Notes: a model not told the origin generated them from the sequence alone. DNA of 64,000 bases from Pseudonocardia sp. ICBG1293 (GCF_020131355.1 NZ_JAHLEL010000040.1:62001-126000); one strand, 5' to 3'; positions 36,588 to 46,723 are shown, counted from the first letter of the stretch. Numbers and translations: made by a program.

Positions 36588-37778
36588 TCAGACGCCGGTC
36601 AGGGCGAGCTCGGCCTCGACGGCCGCTTCCAGTCGCTCCTTGAGCTCCGGCAGCGTGATCTTGTTGAGGACCTCGCCGAAGAACCCGCGGACGACGAGGC
36701 GGCGGGCCTGGTCCTCGGGGATGCCGCGGCTGCGCAGGTAGAACAGCTGCTCGTCGTCGAACCGGCCGGTGGCGCTGGCGTGGCCGGCGCTCACGATCTC
36801 GCCGGTCTCGATCTCCAGGTTGGGCACGGAGTCGGCGCGGCAGTGCTCGGTGAGCACCAGGTTCCGGTTGAACTCGAAGGTCTCGGTGTTCTCGGCGGCG
36901 GCCCGGATCAGCACGTCGCCGATCCACACCACGTGCGAGGAGTCCTTCGTGAGGCTCTGCAGCGCGTTCTTGTAGAGCACGTTGCTCTTGCAGTTCGGCA
37001 CCGCGTGGTCCACCAGCAGCCGCTGCTCCAGGTGCTGGCCGGCGTCGGTGAACCCGAGGCCGATCAGCTCCGCGTCGCCGCCGGGGCCGGCGTAGCGCAC
37101 GGTCGAGGAGACCCGGACCAGGTCGCCGCCGAGCTGCACGGTCGTCCCGCGCAGCGTGGCGTCGCGGCCGACCGAGTAGTGCTCGGCGCCCACGTGCACG
37201 GCGTCGTCGGCCCACTCCTCGGTGACGACCAGGGTCAGGTGCGAGCCGTCGGCGAGCACGACCTCGGTGTTGTCGGCCAGCACGCCCGAGCCCCGGTGCA
37301 CGACGACGACCGTCGCCTGCGTGTGCGGAGTGGTGCGGATGTGCAGGTGGCCGGCCGCGGAGACGCCCTCGCCGGGGCCCTCCACGGTGATCGTGACCGG
37401 CTCCACCTTCTCGCCGTCCAGGGTCACCACGGTGGCCTCGGCGAAGCCGGACCACGCGGCGGCGGCGACCCGGTCGAACGGAGTGCCGCCCTCGCCGAGG
37501 CGGGCGTCGTCGCGACCGACGGTCTCCACCGTGACCCCCGCGGTCTCGGTGACCGTGACCACGGGCGAGCCCTGCAGGTCGGCCGACCCGTCGTGCAGGC
37601 CCTTCAGGCGGCGCAGCGGGGTGAACCGCCAGTTCTCCTCGCGGCCCCCGGGGACCTCGAACGCCTCCACGTCGAAGGACTGGAAGCGCTCGCCGGCCGA
37701 GGCGATGGGGACCTCGCCCTGCCCCTCCTTGGCGCCCTCCAGCTCGGGCGCGAGGCCGGCAACGTCACTCGTCGTCAT
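36588..37778 (-). CDS. sufD: SufD, Fe-S scaffold subunit
   Basis: 396 residues with an N-terminal helical region ([14 protein letters not shown]) and the beta-helix core ending in the SufB/D motif [25 protein letters not shown]. Forms the SufBC2D scaffold with SufB and SufC. ATG 37778 overlaps the sufB stop by four bases; the longer open frame is a shadow of sufB. Confidence 0.95.
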   Translation of the reverse strand: MTTSDVAGLAPELEGAKEGQGEVPIASAGERFQSFDVEAFEVPGGREENWRFTPLRRLKGLHDGSADLQGSPVVTVTETAGVTVETVGRDDARLGEGGTPFDRVAAAAWSGFAEATVVTLDGEKVEPVTITVEGPGEGVSAAGHLHIRTTPHTQATVVVVHRGSGVLADNTEVVLADGSHLTLVVTEEWADDAVHVGAEHYSVGRDATLRGTTVQLGGDLVRVSSTVRYAGPGGDAELIGLGFTDAGQHLEQRLLVDHAVPNCKSNVLYKNALQSLTKDSSHVVWIGDVLIRAAAENTETFEFNRNLVLTEHCRADSVPNLEIETGEIVSAGHASATGRFDDEQLFYLRSRGIPEDQARRLVVRGFFGEVLNKITLPELKERLEAAVEAELALTGV

Positions 37779-39211
37779 CCGACGGAACCCTCCATCTGCA
37801 GCTCGATCAGCCGGTTCAGCTCCAGCGCGTACTCCATCGGCAGCTCGCGCGCGATGGGCTCGACGAACCCGCGCACGACCATCGCCATGGCCCCGTCCTC
37901 GGTCAGACCGCGGCTCATCAGGTAGAAGAGCTGGTCGTCGGAGACCTTGGAGACGGTGGCCTCGTGCCCCATCGACACGTCGTCGTTGCGGATGTCGACG
38001 TAGGGGTAGGTGTCCGAGCGCGAGATCGTGTCGACCAGCAGCGCGTCGCACTTCACCGTCGAGCGGGAGTTGCGCGCCCGCGGGTTGACCTGGATCAGGC
38101 CGCGGTAGGACGTGCGGCCGCCACCACGTGCCACCGACTTCGACACGATCGTCGAGGAGGTGTTGGGCGCGAGGTGGACCATCTTGGCGCCGGCGTCCTG
38201 GTGCTGGCCCTCGCCCGCGAAGGCGATGGACAGGACCTCGCCCTTGGCGTGCTCCCCCATCAGCCACACGGCCGGGTACTTCATGGTCACCTTGGAGCCG
38301 AGGTTGCCGTCGACCCACTCCATGGTCGCGCCCTCCTCGGCCTTGGCGCGCTTGGTGACCAGGTTGTAGACGTTGTTCGACCAGTTCTGGATCGTGGTGT
38401 AGCGGCAGCGGCCGCCCTTCTTGACCACGATCTCGACGACGGCCGAGTGCAGCGAGTCGGTCTTGTAGATCGGCGCGGTACAGCCCTCGACGTAGTGCAC
38501 GTAGGCACCCTCGTCGACGATGATCAGCGTCCGCTCGAACTGGCCCATGTTCTCGGTGTTGATCCGGAAGTAGGCCTGCAGCGGGATGTCGACGTGCACA
38601 CCCGGCGGGACGTAGATGAACGAGCCGCCGGACCAGACCGCGGAGTTCAGGGCGGAGAACTTGTTGTCACCGGACGGGATGACCGAGCCGAAGTACTCCC
38701 GGAACAGCTCCGGGTGCTCCTTCAGCGCGGTGTCGGTGTCCAGGAAGATGACGCCCTGCTGCTCGAGGTCCTCGCGGATCGAGTGGTAGACGACCTCGGA
38801 CTCGTACTGCGCGGCGACACCGGAGACCAGGCGGGCCTTCTCGGCCTCCGGGATCCCCAGCTTGTCGTAGGTGTTCTTGATGTCCTCGGGCAGGTCCTCC
38901 CAGGTGGCGGCCTGCTTCTCCGAGGAGCGCACGAAGTACTTGATGTTGTCGAAGTCGATCCCGGACAGGTCGGAGCCCCAGCGCGGCATCGGCTTCTTGC
39001 CGAAGATGTCGAGCGCCTTCTGCCGGAACTCCAGCATCCACTCGGGCTCGCTCTTCAGGCGGGAGATGTCGGCGACGACCTCGGAGGACAGGCCACGCTT
39101 CGCGATGGAGCCCGCCTCGTCGGAGTCGGCCCAGCCGAAGTCGTACCGGCCGAGCGCCGCGATCGTCTCCTCCTGCGTGAGCTCGGTGCGCGCATCAGGA
39201 GTGGTCGTCAT
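37775..39211 (-). CDS. sufB: SufB, Fe-S scaffold subunit
   Basis: 478 residues, normal length. Conserved segments include [12 protein letters not shown] near the N-terminus, [40 protein letters not shown] and [19 protein letters not shown]. No intein is present, unlike many mycobacterial SufB genes. ATG 39211 lies 17 bases inside the end of sufR, so the two are translationally coupled. Confidence 0.96.
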   Translation of the reverse strand: MTTTPDARTELTQEETIAALGRYDFGWADSDEAGSIAKRGLSSEVVADISRLKSEPEWMLEFRQKALDIFGKKPMPRWGSDLSGIDFDNIKYFVRSSEKQAATWEDLPEDIKNTYDKLGIPEAEKARLVSGVAAQYESEVVYHSIREDLEQQGVIFLDTDTALKEHPELFREYFGSVIPSGDNKFSALNSAVWSGGSFIYVPPGVHVDIPLQAYFRINTENMGQFERTLIIVDEGAYVHYVEGCTAPIYKTDSLHSAVVEIVVKKGGRCRYTTIQNWSNNVYNLVTKRAKAEEGATMEWVDGNLGSKVTMKYPAVWLMGEHAKGEVLSIAFAGEGQHQDAGAKMVHLAPNTSSTIVSKSVARGGGRTSYRGLIQVNPRARNSRSTVKCDALLVDTISRSDTYPYVDIRNDDVSMGHEATVSKVSDDQLFYLMSRGLTEDGAMAMVVRGFVEPIARELPMEYALELNRLIELQMEGSVG

Positions 39212-40085
39212 AAGGACTGCCTCCCTTTCGGGGACCGTGGTGGGAGAGGGTCCCGCCACCGGCGGAGCCCCCTTCTTCTTGCACCTGCCGCACCTGCGCA
39301 GTGGTTCGTCCACTCACGGTGACGGAACGGCCTTGCTTCTTACCTCGTGCCCGCGCCAGGAGTTCGGGATCCTCGAGCGGGACGTGTGTGGTGCACGCGG
39401 CGTCGCCGCGGGCGATGGTGGCCAGCCGCTGCACGTGCGTGCCCAGCAGATCGGCGAAGGCACGCGTCTCGGCCTCGCAGAGCTCCGGGAACTCGGTGGC
39501 CACGTGGGCCACCGGGCAGTGGTGCTGGCACAGCTGCACCCCGAACCCGCCGTGACGGGCCTGCGCAGCGTAGCCACGGGAGCTGAGCACCCGGGCGAGA
39601 GCTTCGACCCGCGCCGCGGGGTCCGCCGGGGCGGTCACCGCGTCGAGGTCGGACCCGAGCAGCTCCCGCACCCGGTGCCGGGCGAACGCGTCGACCGCCT
39701 GCTCCCCCGCCGTCTCGGCGAGGAAGCGCAGGGCCTGGGTGGCCAGGTCGTCGTAGCCGTGCCCGAAACGGACCCGGCCGGTGTCGGTGAGCAGGTACTC
39801 CCGGGCCGGGCGCCCCCGCCCGCGCGGACGGCCCGACCGGGCCGGGGCCCGGACCTCCGCCTCGCCGTCGGCGATCAGCGCGTCGAGATGCCGACGCACG
39901 GCGGCCTCGGTGAGCTCCAGCTCGGCCGCCACGACGGCGGCCGTGACCGGGCCCTGCTCCATGAGCACCCGCGCCACCAGCGCGCGGGTCCCCGTGCCGG
40001 GCGCGACGGGCAGCACGGCGTCGGCGACCCCGTGCCCGCAGGCCGGGTCGTCGAGGCGCCGCGGCGCTGTCCCGTCCGTTTTCAC
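39195..40085 (-). CDS. sufR: SufR, Fe-S-sensing repressor of the suf operon
   Basis: 296 residues. The N-terminal winged HTH ([17 protein letters not shown] through [16 protein letters not shown]) is followed by a basic wing ([11 protein letters not shown]) and cluster-binding cysteines in [20 protein letters not shown] and ELCEAE. GTG 40085 is taken as start; an in-frame GTG about 20 codons later is possible because the operator overlaps the first codon. First gene of the operon, divergent from mptB. Confidence 0.93.
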   Translation of the reverse strand: MKTDGTAPRRLDDPACGHGVADAVLPVAPGTGTRALVARVLMEQGPVTAAVVAAELELTEAAVRRHLDALIADGEAEVRAPARSGRPRGRGRPAREYLLTDTGRVRFGHGYDDLATQALRFLAETAGEQAVDAFARHRVRELLGSDLDAVTAPADPAARVEALARVLSSRGYAAQARHGGFGVQLCQHHCPVAHVATEFPELCEAETRAFADLLGTHVQRLATIARGDAACTTHVPLEDPELLARARGKKQGRSVTVSGRTTAQVRQVQEEGGSAGGGTLSHHGPRKGGSPYDDHS

Positions 40086-40096
40086 AACATCAGTGT
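40082..40096 (-). promoter_or_regulatory. SufR operator and near-leaderless promoter
   Basis: On the minus strand ACACT-GATGT-TGTGA fits the ACACT-N5-TGTGA element that I recall for mycobacterial SufR. A TATACG -10-like hexamer lies just upstream (plus 40099-40104), predicting a transcript starting about six bases before the sufR GTG. Repressor binding here would occlude the start of transcription. Confidence 0.65.
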
Positions 40097-40214
40097 TGCG
40101 TATATCGGGCCGGGCGGCAAAACAGACCCCCCGCCGTGGTGACCGGGCTCACTGCACCAGCAGGTGAGGGCCGGTACCGGACCCTGCGCGGTGGCACCAC
40201 TAACCTCTTCTCCC

Positions 40215-41888
40215 ATGGTGACGCCCGAGGTCGCCCCGCCCGGGCGCGACGACCCCCCGACGTGTGCGGCGCCGTCCGATCCCTCCACCCCGCCCCCGTC
40301 GACCGGCGCCCCGGCCCGCCGCGGCCTGCGCGAGCAGGCCCGGATCGCGCGCATCCTCGGTCTGACCGGCGCGATCCTGATGGGGATCAGCGCGCTGGGT
40401 TCCGGGGCGTTCCCGGTGCCGAACCCGCTCAACGGGCTGCGCGTGATCGGGCTGCCCGCGCGCAACGTCACGCTGGCCATCGCCGTCACCTACGCGGGCC
40501 TGCTGATGGTGGTCACCGCGTGGCTGTGGATCGCCCGGATGCTCACCACCCGCGGCGCGCGGTACCCGGCGCCCGAGCGCCGCGAGCTCGGCCGCACCGC
40601 GATCCTGTGGGGGGTGCCGCTGGCACTGGCCCCGCCGATGTTCTCCAAGGACATCTACAGCTACCTCGCCCAGAGCGCGACGCTCGCCCGCGGGATCGAC
40701 CCGTACTCGATCGGCCCCGCGCAGGCACTCGGCATCGACGACCCGCTGGTCCGCGGCATCCCCACGGTCTGGCGGGACACCCCCGCGCCGTACGGTCCGC
40801 TGTTCCTCGGCCTCGGCCGGGGGATCACGGCGCTGTCCGGGGAGAACGTCGTCCTGGGGATCCTGGAGCACCGGCTGCTCGCGCTGGTCGGCGTCGCGCT
40901 GCTGGTGTGGGTGCTGCCGCGGCTGGCGTCGCGCTTCGACCTCGACGCCGGCCTGGTCCTCTGGCTCGGCGCGGCGAACCCGCTGGTGCTGTTCCACATG
41001 GTCAGCGGCATCCACAACGAGTCGATCATGCTGCCGCTGCTGCTGCTCGGGCTCTGGGTGATGCTCGGCCGCGACGACACCGTGCACCCGTGGTGGCGGA
41101 TCACCGGCGGTGCCGTGCTCGTCGTCGCGGCGGCCTCGGTCAAGCTGCCCGCGCTGCTCGCGCTGGGCTTCGTCGGCGTGTACCTGGTCCGCAGGCGCGG
41201 GGGCAGGCTCGTGGACTGGGTCGTGATGACGGCGTGGCTGTCCGCGGTCGCCGCGGCCGTGCTCACCTTCTTCAGCCTGGCGACCGGACTGGGCTTCAAC
41301 TGGGTGCGCGGCCTGTCCGCGCCCAGCGTGCTCATCTCGCCCATGTCGATCAGCACCAACCTCGGGCTGCTCGCCGGGCAGGTCGGCAGGCTGGCCGGGC
41401 TCGGTGACCACACCGAGACCACGATGGGCCTGATGCGCAGCCTGTTCGTGCTGCCGATCGCGGTGATCGTGGTCGTGCTCCTGCTCGGCTGCCTGCGCGG
41501 GAAGGTCGACCCGGTCACCGGGACCGGCCTCGGCCTCGGCGCCGTCGTGCTGCTGGGCCCGGTCGTACACCCCTGGTACCTGTTCTGGGCACTGCTGCCG
41601 CTGGTCGTGACCCGGGCGATGCCGTTCTACCGGCGCGGCCTGCTGCTGCTGTCGGTGGTGCTGGCCCTGGCCGTGCCCCCCACCGGCGCCGACTTCTTCT
41701 TCCGCGGCTTCCAGCTGCCCCTGGCCATCACCGCGGGCGCGGCGATGTACACCCTCGCGCTCTACGTGGTCGCCCGGTTGATCCGCGCCCCGGGTGACGC
41801 CGGGGGTCCCGCCCTCCCCGGCGGGGCGGGCACCGGCGACGGGGCCGACACGCCCCGTACGCCGTCGGACCCGGAACCGGCCCGGTGA
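40215..41888 (+). CDS. mptB: MptB-like alpha-(1->6)-mannopyranosyltransferase
   Basis: 557-residue GT-C type membrane glycosyltransferase with about 12-13 hydrophobic segments. The first external loop has PPMFSKDIYSYLAQ, carrying the acidic residue expected of GT-C enzymes, followed by GIDPYSIGP and FHMVSGIHNESIM. MptB uses polyprenyl-phosphate mannose to build the lipomannan/lipoglycan mannan core. Same position, divergent from sufR, as in mycobacteria. ATG 40215; a Pro/Ala-rich cytoplasmic N-terminus precedes the first helix. Confidence 0.9.
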   Translation: MVTPEVAPPGRDDPPTCAAPSDPSTPPPSTGAPARRGLREQARIARILGLTGAILMGISALGSGAFPVPNPLNGLRVIGLPARNVTLAIAVTYAGLLMVVTAWLWIARMLTTRGARYPAPERRELGRTAILWGVPLALAPPMFSKDIYSYLAQSATLARGIDPYSIGPAQALGIDDPLVRGIPTVWRDTPAPYGPLFLGLGRGITALSGENVVLGILEHRLLALVGVALLVWVLPRLASRFDLDAGLVLWLGAANPLVLFHMVSGIHNESIMLPLLLLGLWVMLGRDDTVHPWWRITGGAVLVVAAASVKLPALLALGFVGVYLVRRRGGRLVDWVVMTAWLSAVAAAVLTFFSLATGLGFNWVRGLSAPSVLISPMSISTNLGLLAGQVGRLAGLGDHTETTMGLMRSLFVLPIAVIVVVLLLGCLRGKVDPVTGTGLGLGAVVLLGPVVHPWYLFWALLPLVVTRAMPFYRRGLLLLSVVLALAVPPTGADFFFRGFQLPLAITAGAAMYTLALYVVARLIRAPGDAGGPALPGGAGTGDGADTPRTPSDPEPAR

Positions 41889-42796
41889 GCGCCGCCCTGG
41901 AGCTCCGCGGGCTCGTCGTGCGCTACGGCACCACCACCGCGGTCGACGGGATCGACCTCGACCTCGCCCGCGGCGAGGTGCTCGCGCTGCTCGGCCCGAA
42001 CGGCGCGGGCAAGTCCTCGACCGTCGAGGTGTGCACCGGGTTCCGGCCACCGTCGGCCGGCCGGATCCGGGTGCTCGGCCACGACCCGGCCGACGACGCC
42101 GTCCGCCCCCGGGTGGGGGTCATGCCCCAGGGCGGCGGCGCGTACCCGGCCGTGCGGGCCGGCGAGATGCTGCACCTGGTCGCCGACTGCGCCGCGCACC
42201 CGCTGGACGTGGACATGCTCCTCGACGTGCTCGGCCTGCGCCCGCGGGCGGGCACCCCGTACAAGCGGCTCTCCGGCGGGGAGCAGCAGCGGCTGGCGCT
42301 GGCGGGCGCCGTCGTCGGGCGGCCGGAGCTGGTGTTCCTCGACGAGCCGACCGCCGGTCTCGACCCGCAGGCCCGCCACCTGGTGTGGGACCTGGTACGG
42401 GCGCTGCGCCGCGACGGCGTCGGGGTGCTGCTGACCACCCACCTGATGGACGAGGCCGAGCAGCTCGCCGACGACGTCGTGATCATCGACCACGGCCGGG
42501 TCGTCGCCCACGGCTCGCCCGCCCAGCTCACCGCGGGCGACCAGACCGAGCTGCGGTTCCGGGCCCGGCCCGGGATGGACGTCGCCGGTCTCGACGCCCG
42601 GCTGCCCGCCGGCTACGCCAGCTGCGAGACCGCACCCGGCCGCTACCGGGTGCGGGGACGGATCGACCCGGCCGCGCTCGCCGCGATCACCTCGTGGTGC
42701 GCCGACCAGGGGGTGCTCACCGACGACGTCCAGGTCGTGCGCCGCAGCCTGGAGGACGTCTTCCTCGACCTCACCGGACGGGAGCTGCGACCGTGA
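41885..42796 (+). CDS. ABC transporter ATP-binding protein (Rv1458c-like)
   Basis: 303 residues: Walker A GPNGAGKSS, signature LSGGEQQR, Walker B LVFLDEPTAGLD, H-loop TTHLMDEAEQ, plus a C-terminal accessory region ending RRSLEDVFLDLTGREL, typical of DrrA/CcmA-like drug or lipid exporters. GTG start overlaps the mptB stop (GTGA), and its own stop overlaps the permease start. Substrate unknown; position beside mptB suggests cell-envelope export. Confidence 0.92.
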   Translation: MSAALELRGLVVRYGTTTAVDGIDLDLARGEVLALLGPNGAGKSSTVEVCTGFRPPSAGRIRVLGHDPADDAVRPRVGVMPQGGGAYPAVRAGEMLHLVADCAAHPLDVDMLLDVLGLRPRAGTPYKRLSGGEQQRLALAGAVVGRPELVFLDEPTAGLDPQARHLVWDLVRALRRDGVGVLLTTHLMDEAEQLADDVVIIDHGRVVAHGSPAQLTAGDQTELRFRARPGMDVAGLDARLPAGYASCETAPGRYRVRGRIDPAALAAITSWCADQGVLTDDVQVVRRSLEDVFLDLTGRELRP

Positions 42797-43572
42797 CGAC
42801 CCCCTTCCCCGAGGGCCTGTTCACCCCCGCCCCCGGCCGCGGCAGCGCACTCACCATGCTGCGCGCCCAGGGCGGGCTGGAGACCCGGCTCGCGCTGCGC
42901 AACGCCGAGCAGGTGCTGCTCACGCTGCTCATCCCGGCGGTGCTGCTGGCCGGGCTCACGCTGGTTCCGGCGGTACCCGCCCCGGAGCCGCGGGTCGCCT
43001 GGCTGTTCGCCTCGATGCTGGCCCTGGCGGTGATGAGCTCGGCGTTCACCAGCCAGGCCATCGCGCTCGGCTTCGACCGGCGCTACGGCGCCCTGCGCAG
43101 GCTGGCCGCGACCGCACTGCCCCGCTGGCTGCTCGTGTGCGGGCGGCTGACCGCGGTCGCCGCCGTCGTCGTCATCCAGGTGGTGCTGCTCGGTGTGCTC
43201 GCGGCGCTGCTGGAGTGGTCCCCGGCCGGTGCCCGGCTCGACGGTGCGGCACTGGCGGTGCTGCTCGGCGCCGCCGCCTTCGGGGCGCTGGGCATCCTGC
43301 TGGGCGGCACGCTGCGCGCCGAGATCGTGCTCGCCGTCGCCAACCTCGTGTGGTTCGCGCTGCTCCTGGCGGGGGGCATCGTGGTGCCGGTCGCGGACCT
43401 GCCGGGGCCGCTCGCGGCCCTCGCGCCGTGGCTGCCGTCGGGGGCGCTGGCCGAGGCGCTGCGCGCCGCGCTCGGCGCCGGCGAGTTCCCCCCGGCCGGG
43501 CCGCTGCTGGTGCTCACCGGCTGGGCGGTCGTCGCCGGGGTCGCGGCGTCCCGGCTGGTGCGCTGGACCTGA
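42793..43572 (+). CDS. ABC-2 type transporter permease (Rv1457c-like)
   Basis: 259 residues with about six hydrophobic segments and the ABC-2 permease pattern, including a conserved FDRRYGALRRLAATALPR loop and the LPSGALAEALRAAL segment before the last helix. GTG 42793 overlaps the preceding ATPase stop (GTGA). Works with the adjacent ATPase. Confidence 0.9.
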   Translation: MTTPFPEGLFTPAPGRGSALTMLRAQGGLETRLALRNAEQVLLTLLIPAVLLAGLTLVPAVPAPEPRVAWLFASMLALAVMSSAFTSQAIALGFDRRYGALRRLAATALPRWLLVCGRLTAVAAVVVIQVVLLGVLAALLEWSPAGARLDGAALAVLLGAAAFGALGILLGGTLRAEIVLAVANLVWFALLLAGGIVVPVADLPGPLAALAPWLPSGALAEALRAALGAGEFPPAGPLLVLTGWAVVAGVAASRLVRWT

Positions 43573-43587
43573 GCGCCTTCTTCTACG

Positions 43588-44574
43588 ATGCGTAGTGTGT
43601 TGCTGTCGCGCGTGCCCTCCACCCCACCGGTGCTGATGCGCCGGCTGGCGGGCGCGAACCTGGTCGCCCAGATCGGCATCGGGGTGACCGGTTCGGTGGT
43701 CCGGGTCACCGGCTCCGGCCTCGGCTGCTCGACCTGGCCGCAGTGCGAGCCGGGCAGCATGGTGCCCGTCGACCACGCCGAGATCGCACCGCTGCACATG
43801 TGGATCGAGTTCGGCAACCGGCTGCTGGGCATCCTCGTCGTCCTGTTCGCGGGCGCCGCGCTGCTCGGCGCACTCCACACCCGGCCCCGCCGCCGGCGGC
43901 TCACCGCGCTCGCGCTGGCGATGCCCCTCGGGGGCGTCGCGCAGGCCGTCATCGGCGGCGTCACGGTGCTGCTGGGGCTGGCCTGGTGGACGGTGATGCT
44001 GCACTTCCTCGCCTCGATGGTGCTGGTCTGGTTCTCGGTGCTGTTCGTCGGGGCCGCGACCGAAGGGGACGGCCCGGCGACCCGCACGGTGCCCGCCGCC
44101 GGCCGTGGCCTGGTGCTGGTGTCCACCGCCGTGCTCGCGGTGCTGCTCGTCGCCGGGACCCTGGTCACCGCGGCCGGTCCGCACGGCGGCGACCCGGACA
44201 CCCCGCGTCTGGACGTGCCGATCCCCGCGCTCGCACAGCTGCACGTCGACACCCTGTTCCTGTACCTGGGCACGCTGGCCGGGCTCGGGTTCCTGCTGCA
44301 CGCGGTGTCCGCCCCGCCGTCGCTGCGGCGTCGCTTCCGGGTGCTGGTCGCCGTCGTGCTCGCCCAGGGCGCGCTGGGCGGGGTCCAGTACGCCCTCGGC
44401 GTCCCGGAGCTGCTGGTGTCACTGCACGTGCTCGGCGCCGGGCTCACCGCCGCCGCGGCCGCCTGGGTGTGGGCGGGGACCACGACCCGGCCCGCCGCAC
44501 CCGACCCCCGCACCACCCCGGACGGCGACGCGGCGGGCACCACCGCCCCGGAGCCCGCCGCGGCGGCCGTCTGA
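43588..44574 (+). CDS. ctaA: Heme A synthase CtaA (COX15 family)
   Basis: Oxidises the C8 methyl of heme O to make heme A for cytochrome aa3 oxidase. 328 residues with eight hydrophobic segments in two homologous halves, heme-ligand His in IAPLHMWIEFGNR, MLHFLASM, LHVDTLFLY and SLHVLGAG, and a cysteine pair in GLGCSTWPQC. ATG 43588 is annotated; a TACGAT -10-like box at 43584-43589 suggests leaderless initiation at the in-frame GTG 43597 instead. Confidence 0.94.
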   Translation: MRSVLLSRVPSTPPVLMRRLAGANLVAQIGIGVTGSVVRVTGSGLGCSTWPQCEPGSMVPVDHAEIAPLHMWIEFGNRLLGILVVLFAGAALLGALHTRPRRRRLTALALAMPLGGVAQAVIGGVTVLLGLAWWTVMLHFLASMVLVWFSVLFVGAATEGDGPATRTVPAAGRGLVLVSTAVLAVLLVAGTLVTAAGPHGGDPDTPRLDVPIPALAQLHVDTLFLYLGTLAGLGFLLHAVSAPPSLRRRFRVLVAVVLAQGALGGVQYALGVPELLVSLHVLGAGLTAAAAAWVWAGTTTRPAAPDPRTTPDGDAAGTTAPEPAAAAV

Positions 44575-44617
44575 ACGGCCGCTGCACGACCGGGTGCGGC
44601 TCGGGCACCCTGGAGCC

Positions 44618-45686
44618 ATGACCTCCGCATCCCGGTGGCGGCGCGGCGGGACCGCCGTCGCCCTCGCGGCCGCCCTCGCCGTCGCCCTCACCGCAGGCCT
44701 GCTCACCACGCGGGCCTCGGCCGCCCCGGAGCTGCCCCCCGGTCACCCCGGAGCAGCTCGTCGCGTCGGTCGTCGCGGCGGACCCCGTCGCGCTGGCCGG
44801 CACCGTCGCCGTCGACAACCGGCTGGGGCTGCCCGCCGTGCCGGGCCTGCCCGCCGAGGGCCTGACCGACGGCACGTCCACCGCCCGCGTCTGGTCCGAC
44901 GGCGCGGGTGACGGCCGGCTCGCAATCCCCGGCGACGACGGCGAGCGGACCTACGTCCGCGACGGCACCACCACCTGGGTGTACGACTCGACCGACCGCA
45001 CCGCGACCCGGTTCCCGAGCCGGACGCACGTCCCGGACGCCGACGCGGCGAAGGACCCGGCCGCCCTCGCCCGGACCCTCGTCACGCGGCTGGGCGCCAC
45101 CAGCGTGCTGCGGGTCGACGGCACCACCGAGGTCGCCGGACGACCCGCCTACACCCTGGTCCTCGCGCCGAAGCCCGGCGAGCGCACCGTGCTGCGCGAG
45201 GTCCGTGCCGCCGTCGACGCGCAGACCCGGACCCCGCTGGAGCTGACGGTCCTGGGCGCCGGGACCGATCCGGTGCTGCGGATCGGGTTCGACGAGGTCA
45301 CGTTCGGTCCGCAGGACCCGGCCCTGTTCACCTTCACCCCACCGCCCGGCGCCACCGTCCGCGACGGCACCGAGCGGACGGTGAAGCAGCCCGTCCCCGC
45401 GCCCGCCCCTGTCCCCGGATCCGGACCCGCCGTCCCGCCCGCCAGGGCCGCCGCACCGACCGTCGTCGGCGAGGGCTGGGACACCGTGGTCGTCGGCCGC
45501 GTCCCGCAGCGCACCGGCGATCAGCAGGGCCCGGACCTGTCCGCGCTCGGCACCCCGGTCTCCGGGCCGTGGGGCGCCGGCCGCGAGATCACCACGAACG
45601 CGGGCTCGGCGATCCTGGCCGACGACGGCCGGGTCGCCGTCGGTGCCGTCGGCCCGGACGTCCTCGGCGAGGCCCTGGCCCGGTGA
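44618..45686 (+). pseudogene. LolA/RseB-like secreted protein gene with a frameshift
   Basis: A signal peptide (MTSASRWRRGG then a hydrophobic run to ASAAPELPP) starts at ATG 44618, while the mature domain (PVTPEQLVASVVAADPVALA onward, through AGRPAYTLVLAPKP to the end) is in another frame. The frames join at a run of six C at 44735-44740; five C would restore one 356-codon gene. Either the gene is broken, phase variable, or the sequence carries a homopolymer error. LolA-like proteins in actinobacteria often accompany an ABC pair, as here; the stop overlaps the ATPase start by four bases. Confidence 0.75.
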
Positions 45687-46723
45687 CGACCACCCGCTCC
45701 GCCCCCACCGGCCGCCCGGCGGACGGGGCCGCGGACGAGCAGGCCCCGGCCGCCCGCGTCCGGGACCTGCGCAGGACGTTCGGACGGGTCACCGCGGTGG
45801 ACGGCGTCGACCTCGACGTCCCGGCCGGGTCGGTGTTCGGGATGCTCGGGCCCAACGGCTCGGGCAAGACCACGCTGATCCGGATGCTGCTCGGGCTGAC
45901 CACCCCGACCTCGGGCAGCGTCGAGTTGCTCGGGCTGCCGGTGCCGGGCGGGCTCACCGCGGCACTGCCCGACGTCGGCGCCCTCGTCGAGGGCCCCGGG
46001 TTCCACCCGTTCCTGTCCGGGCGGCAGAACCTGCGCCGGGTCGCCGCGACCGAACCGCGCCTGCCCGCCGACGAGGTCCGGACCGCGGTGGAGGCGGCAC
46101 TGGAGCGGGTCGGGCTGGGCACGGCCGCCGGGCGCCGGTTCCGCGGCTACTCGCTCGGGATGAAGCAGCGCCTGGGCCTGGCCGCCGCGCTGCTGGTGCC
46201 ACGGCGGCTCGTGGTGCTGGTGCCACGGCGGCTCGTGGTGCTGGTGCCACGGCGGCTCGTGGTGCTGGTGCCACGGCGGCTCGTGGTGCTGGACGAACCC
46301 ACCAACGGGCTCGACCCGGCCGGGACGCGCGAGATCCGGACGATCGTCGGCGAGCTGCGGGCCGGTGGGGCGACGGTGCTGCTGTCCTCGCACCTGCTCT
46401 CGGAGGTCGAGGCGGTGTGCACCCACGTCGCCGTGCTCAAGCAGGGCACGCTGCTCGCGGCGGGGCCGCTGGACCGGCTGCTCGGCGCCGCCGACGGCGA
46501 CTGGGAGATCGCGACCACCGACCCGGCGGCGGTGCTGCGCGAGCTGCAGGGCACCGGTGCCGACGCCCGGCCGGACGGCGGGGCCGTCCTGCTGGCCCCC
46601 GACGCCGACGGGCCGCGGCTGTTCGCCCGCCTCGTCGGGGCCGGGGTGGACGTGCACGGCCTGGCCCGGCGCCGCACCGGCCTGGAGGAGCTGTTCACCC
46701 GGATCACCGAGGACGGCACGTGA
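45683..46723 (+). CDS. ABC transporter ATPase with tandem-repeat insertion before Walker B
   Basis: 346 residues. Walker A GPNGSGKTT (56-64), signature-like SLGMKQRLG (157-165), Walker B ending LDEPTNGLD, H-loop LSSHLLSEVE. Between signature helix and Walker B an octapeptide VPRRLVVL occurs four times (residues 172-203), where a single copy is expected; three extra copies insert 24 residues. The frame stays open. GTG 45683 overlaps the LolA-like stop, and the stop overlaps the permease start, so all three genes form one unit. Whether ATP hydrolysis survives is uncertain. Confidence 0.9.
   Translation: MTTTRSAPTGRPADGAADEQAPAARVRDLRRTFGRVTAVDGVDLDVPAGSVFGMLGPNGSGKTTLIRMLLGLTTPTSGSVELLGLPVPGGLTAALPDVGALVEGPGFHPFLSGRQNLRRVAATEPRLPADEVRTAVEAALERVGLGTAAGRRFRGYSLGMKQRLGLAAALLVPRRLVVLVPRRLVVLVPRRLVVLVPRRLVVLDEPTNGLDPAGTREIRTIVGELRAGGATVLLSSHLLSEVEAVCTHVAVLKQGTLLAAGPLDRLLGAADGDWEIATTDPAAVLRELQGTGADARPDGGAVLLAPDADGPRLFARLVGAGVDVHGLARRRTGLEELFTRITEDGT
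46196..46291 (+). repeat. Four perfect 24-bp tandem repeats inside an ABC ATPase gene
   Basis: Unit of 24 bases beginning GTGCCACGG and ending GTGGTGCTG, at 46196-46219, 46220-46243, 46244-46267 and 46268-46291, all identical. Being a multiple of three, copy-number change keeps the reading frame. Confidence 0.97.
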
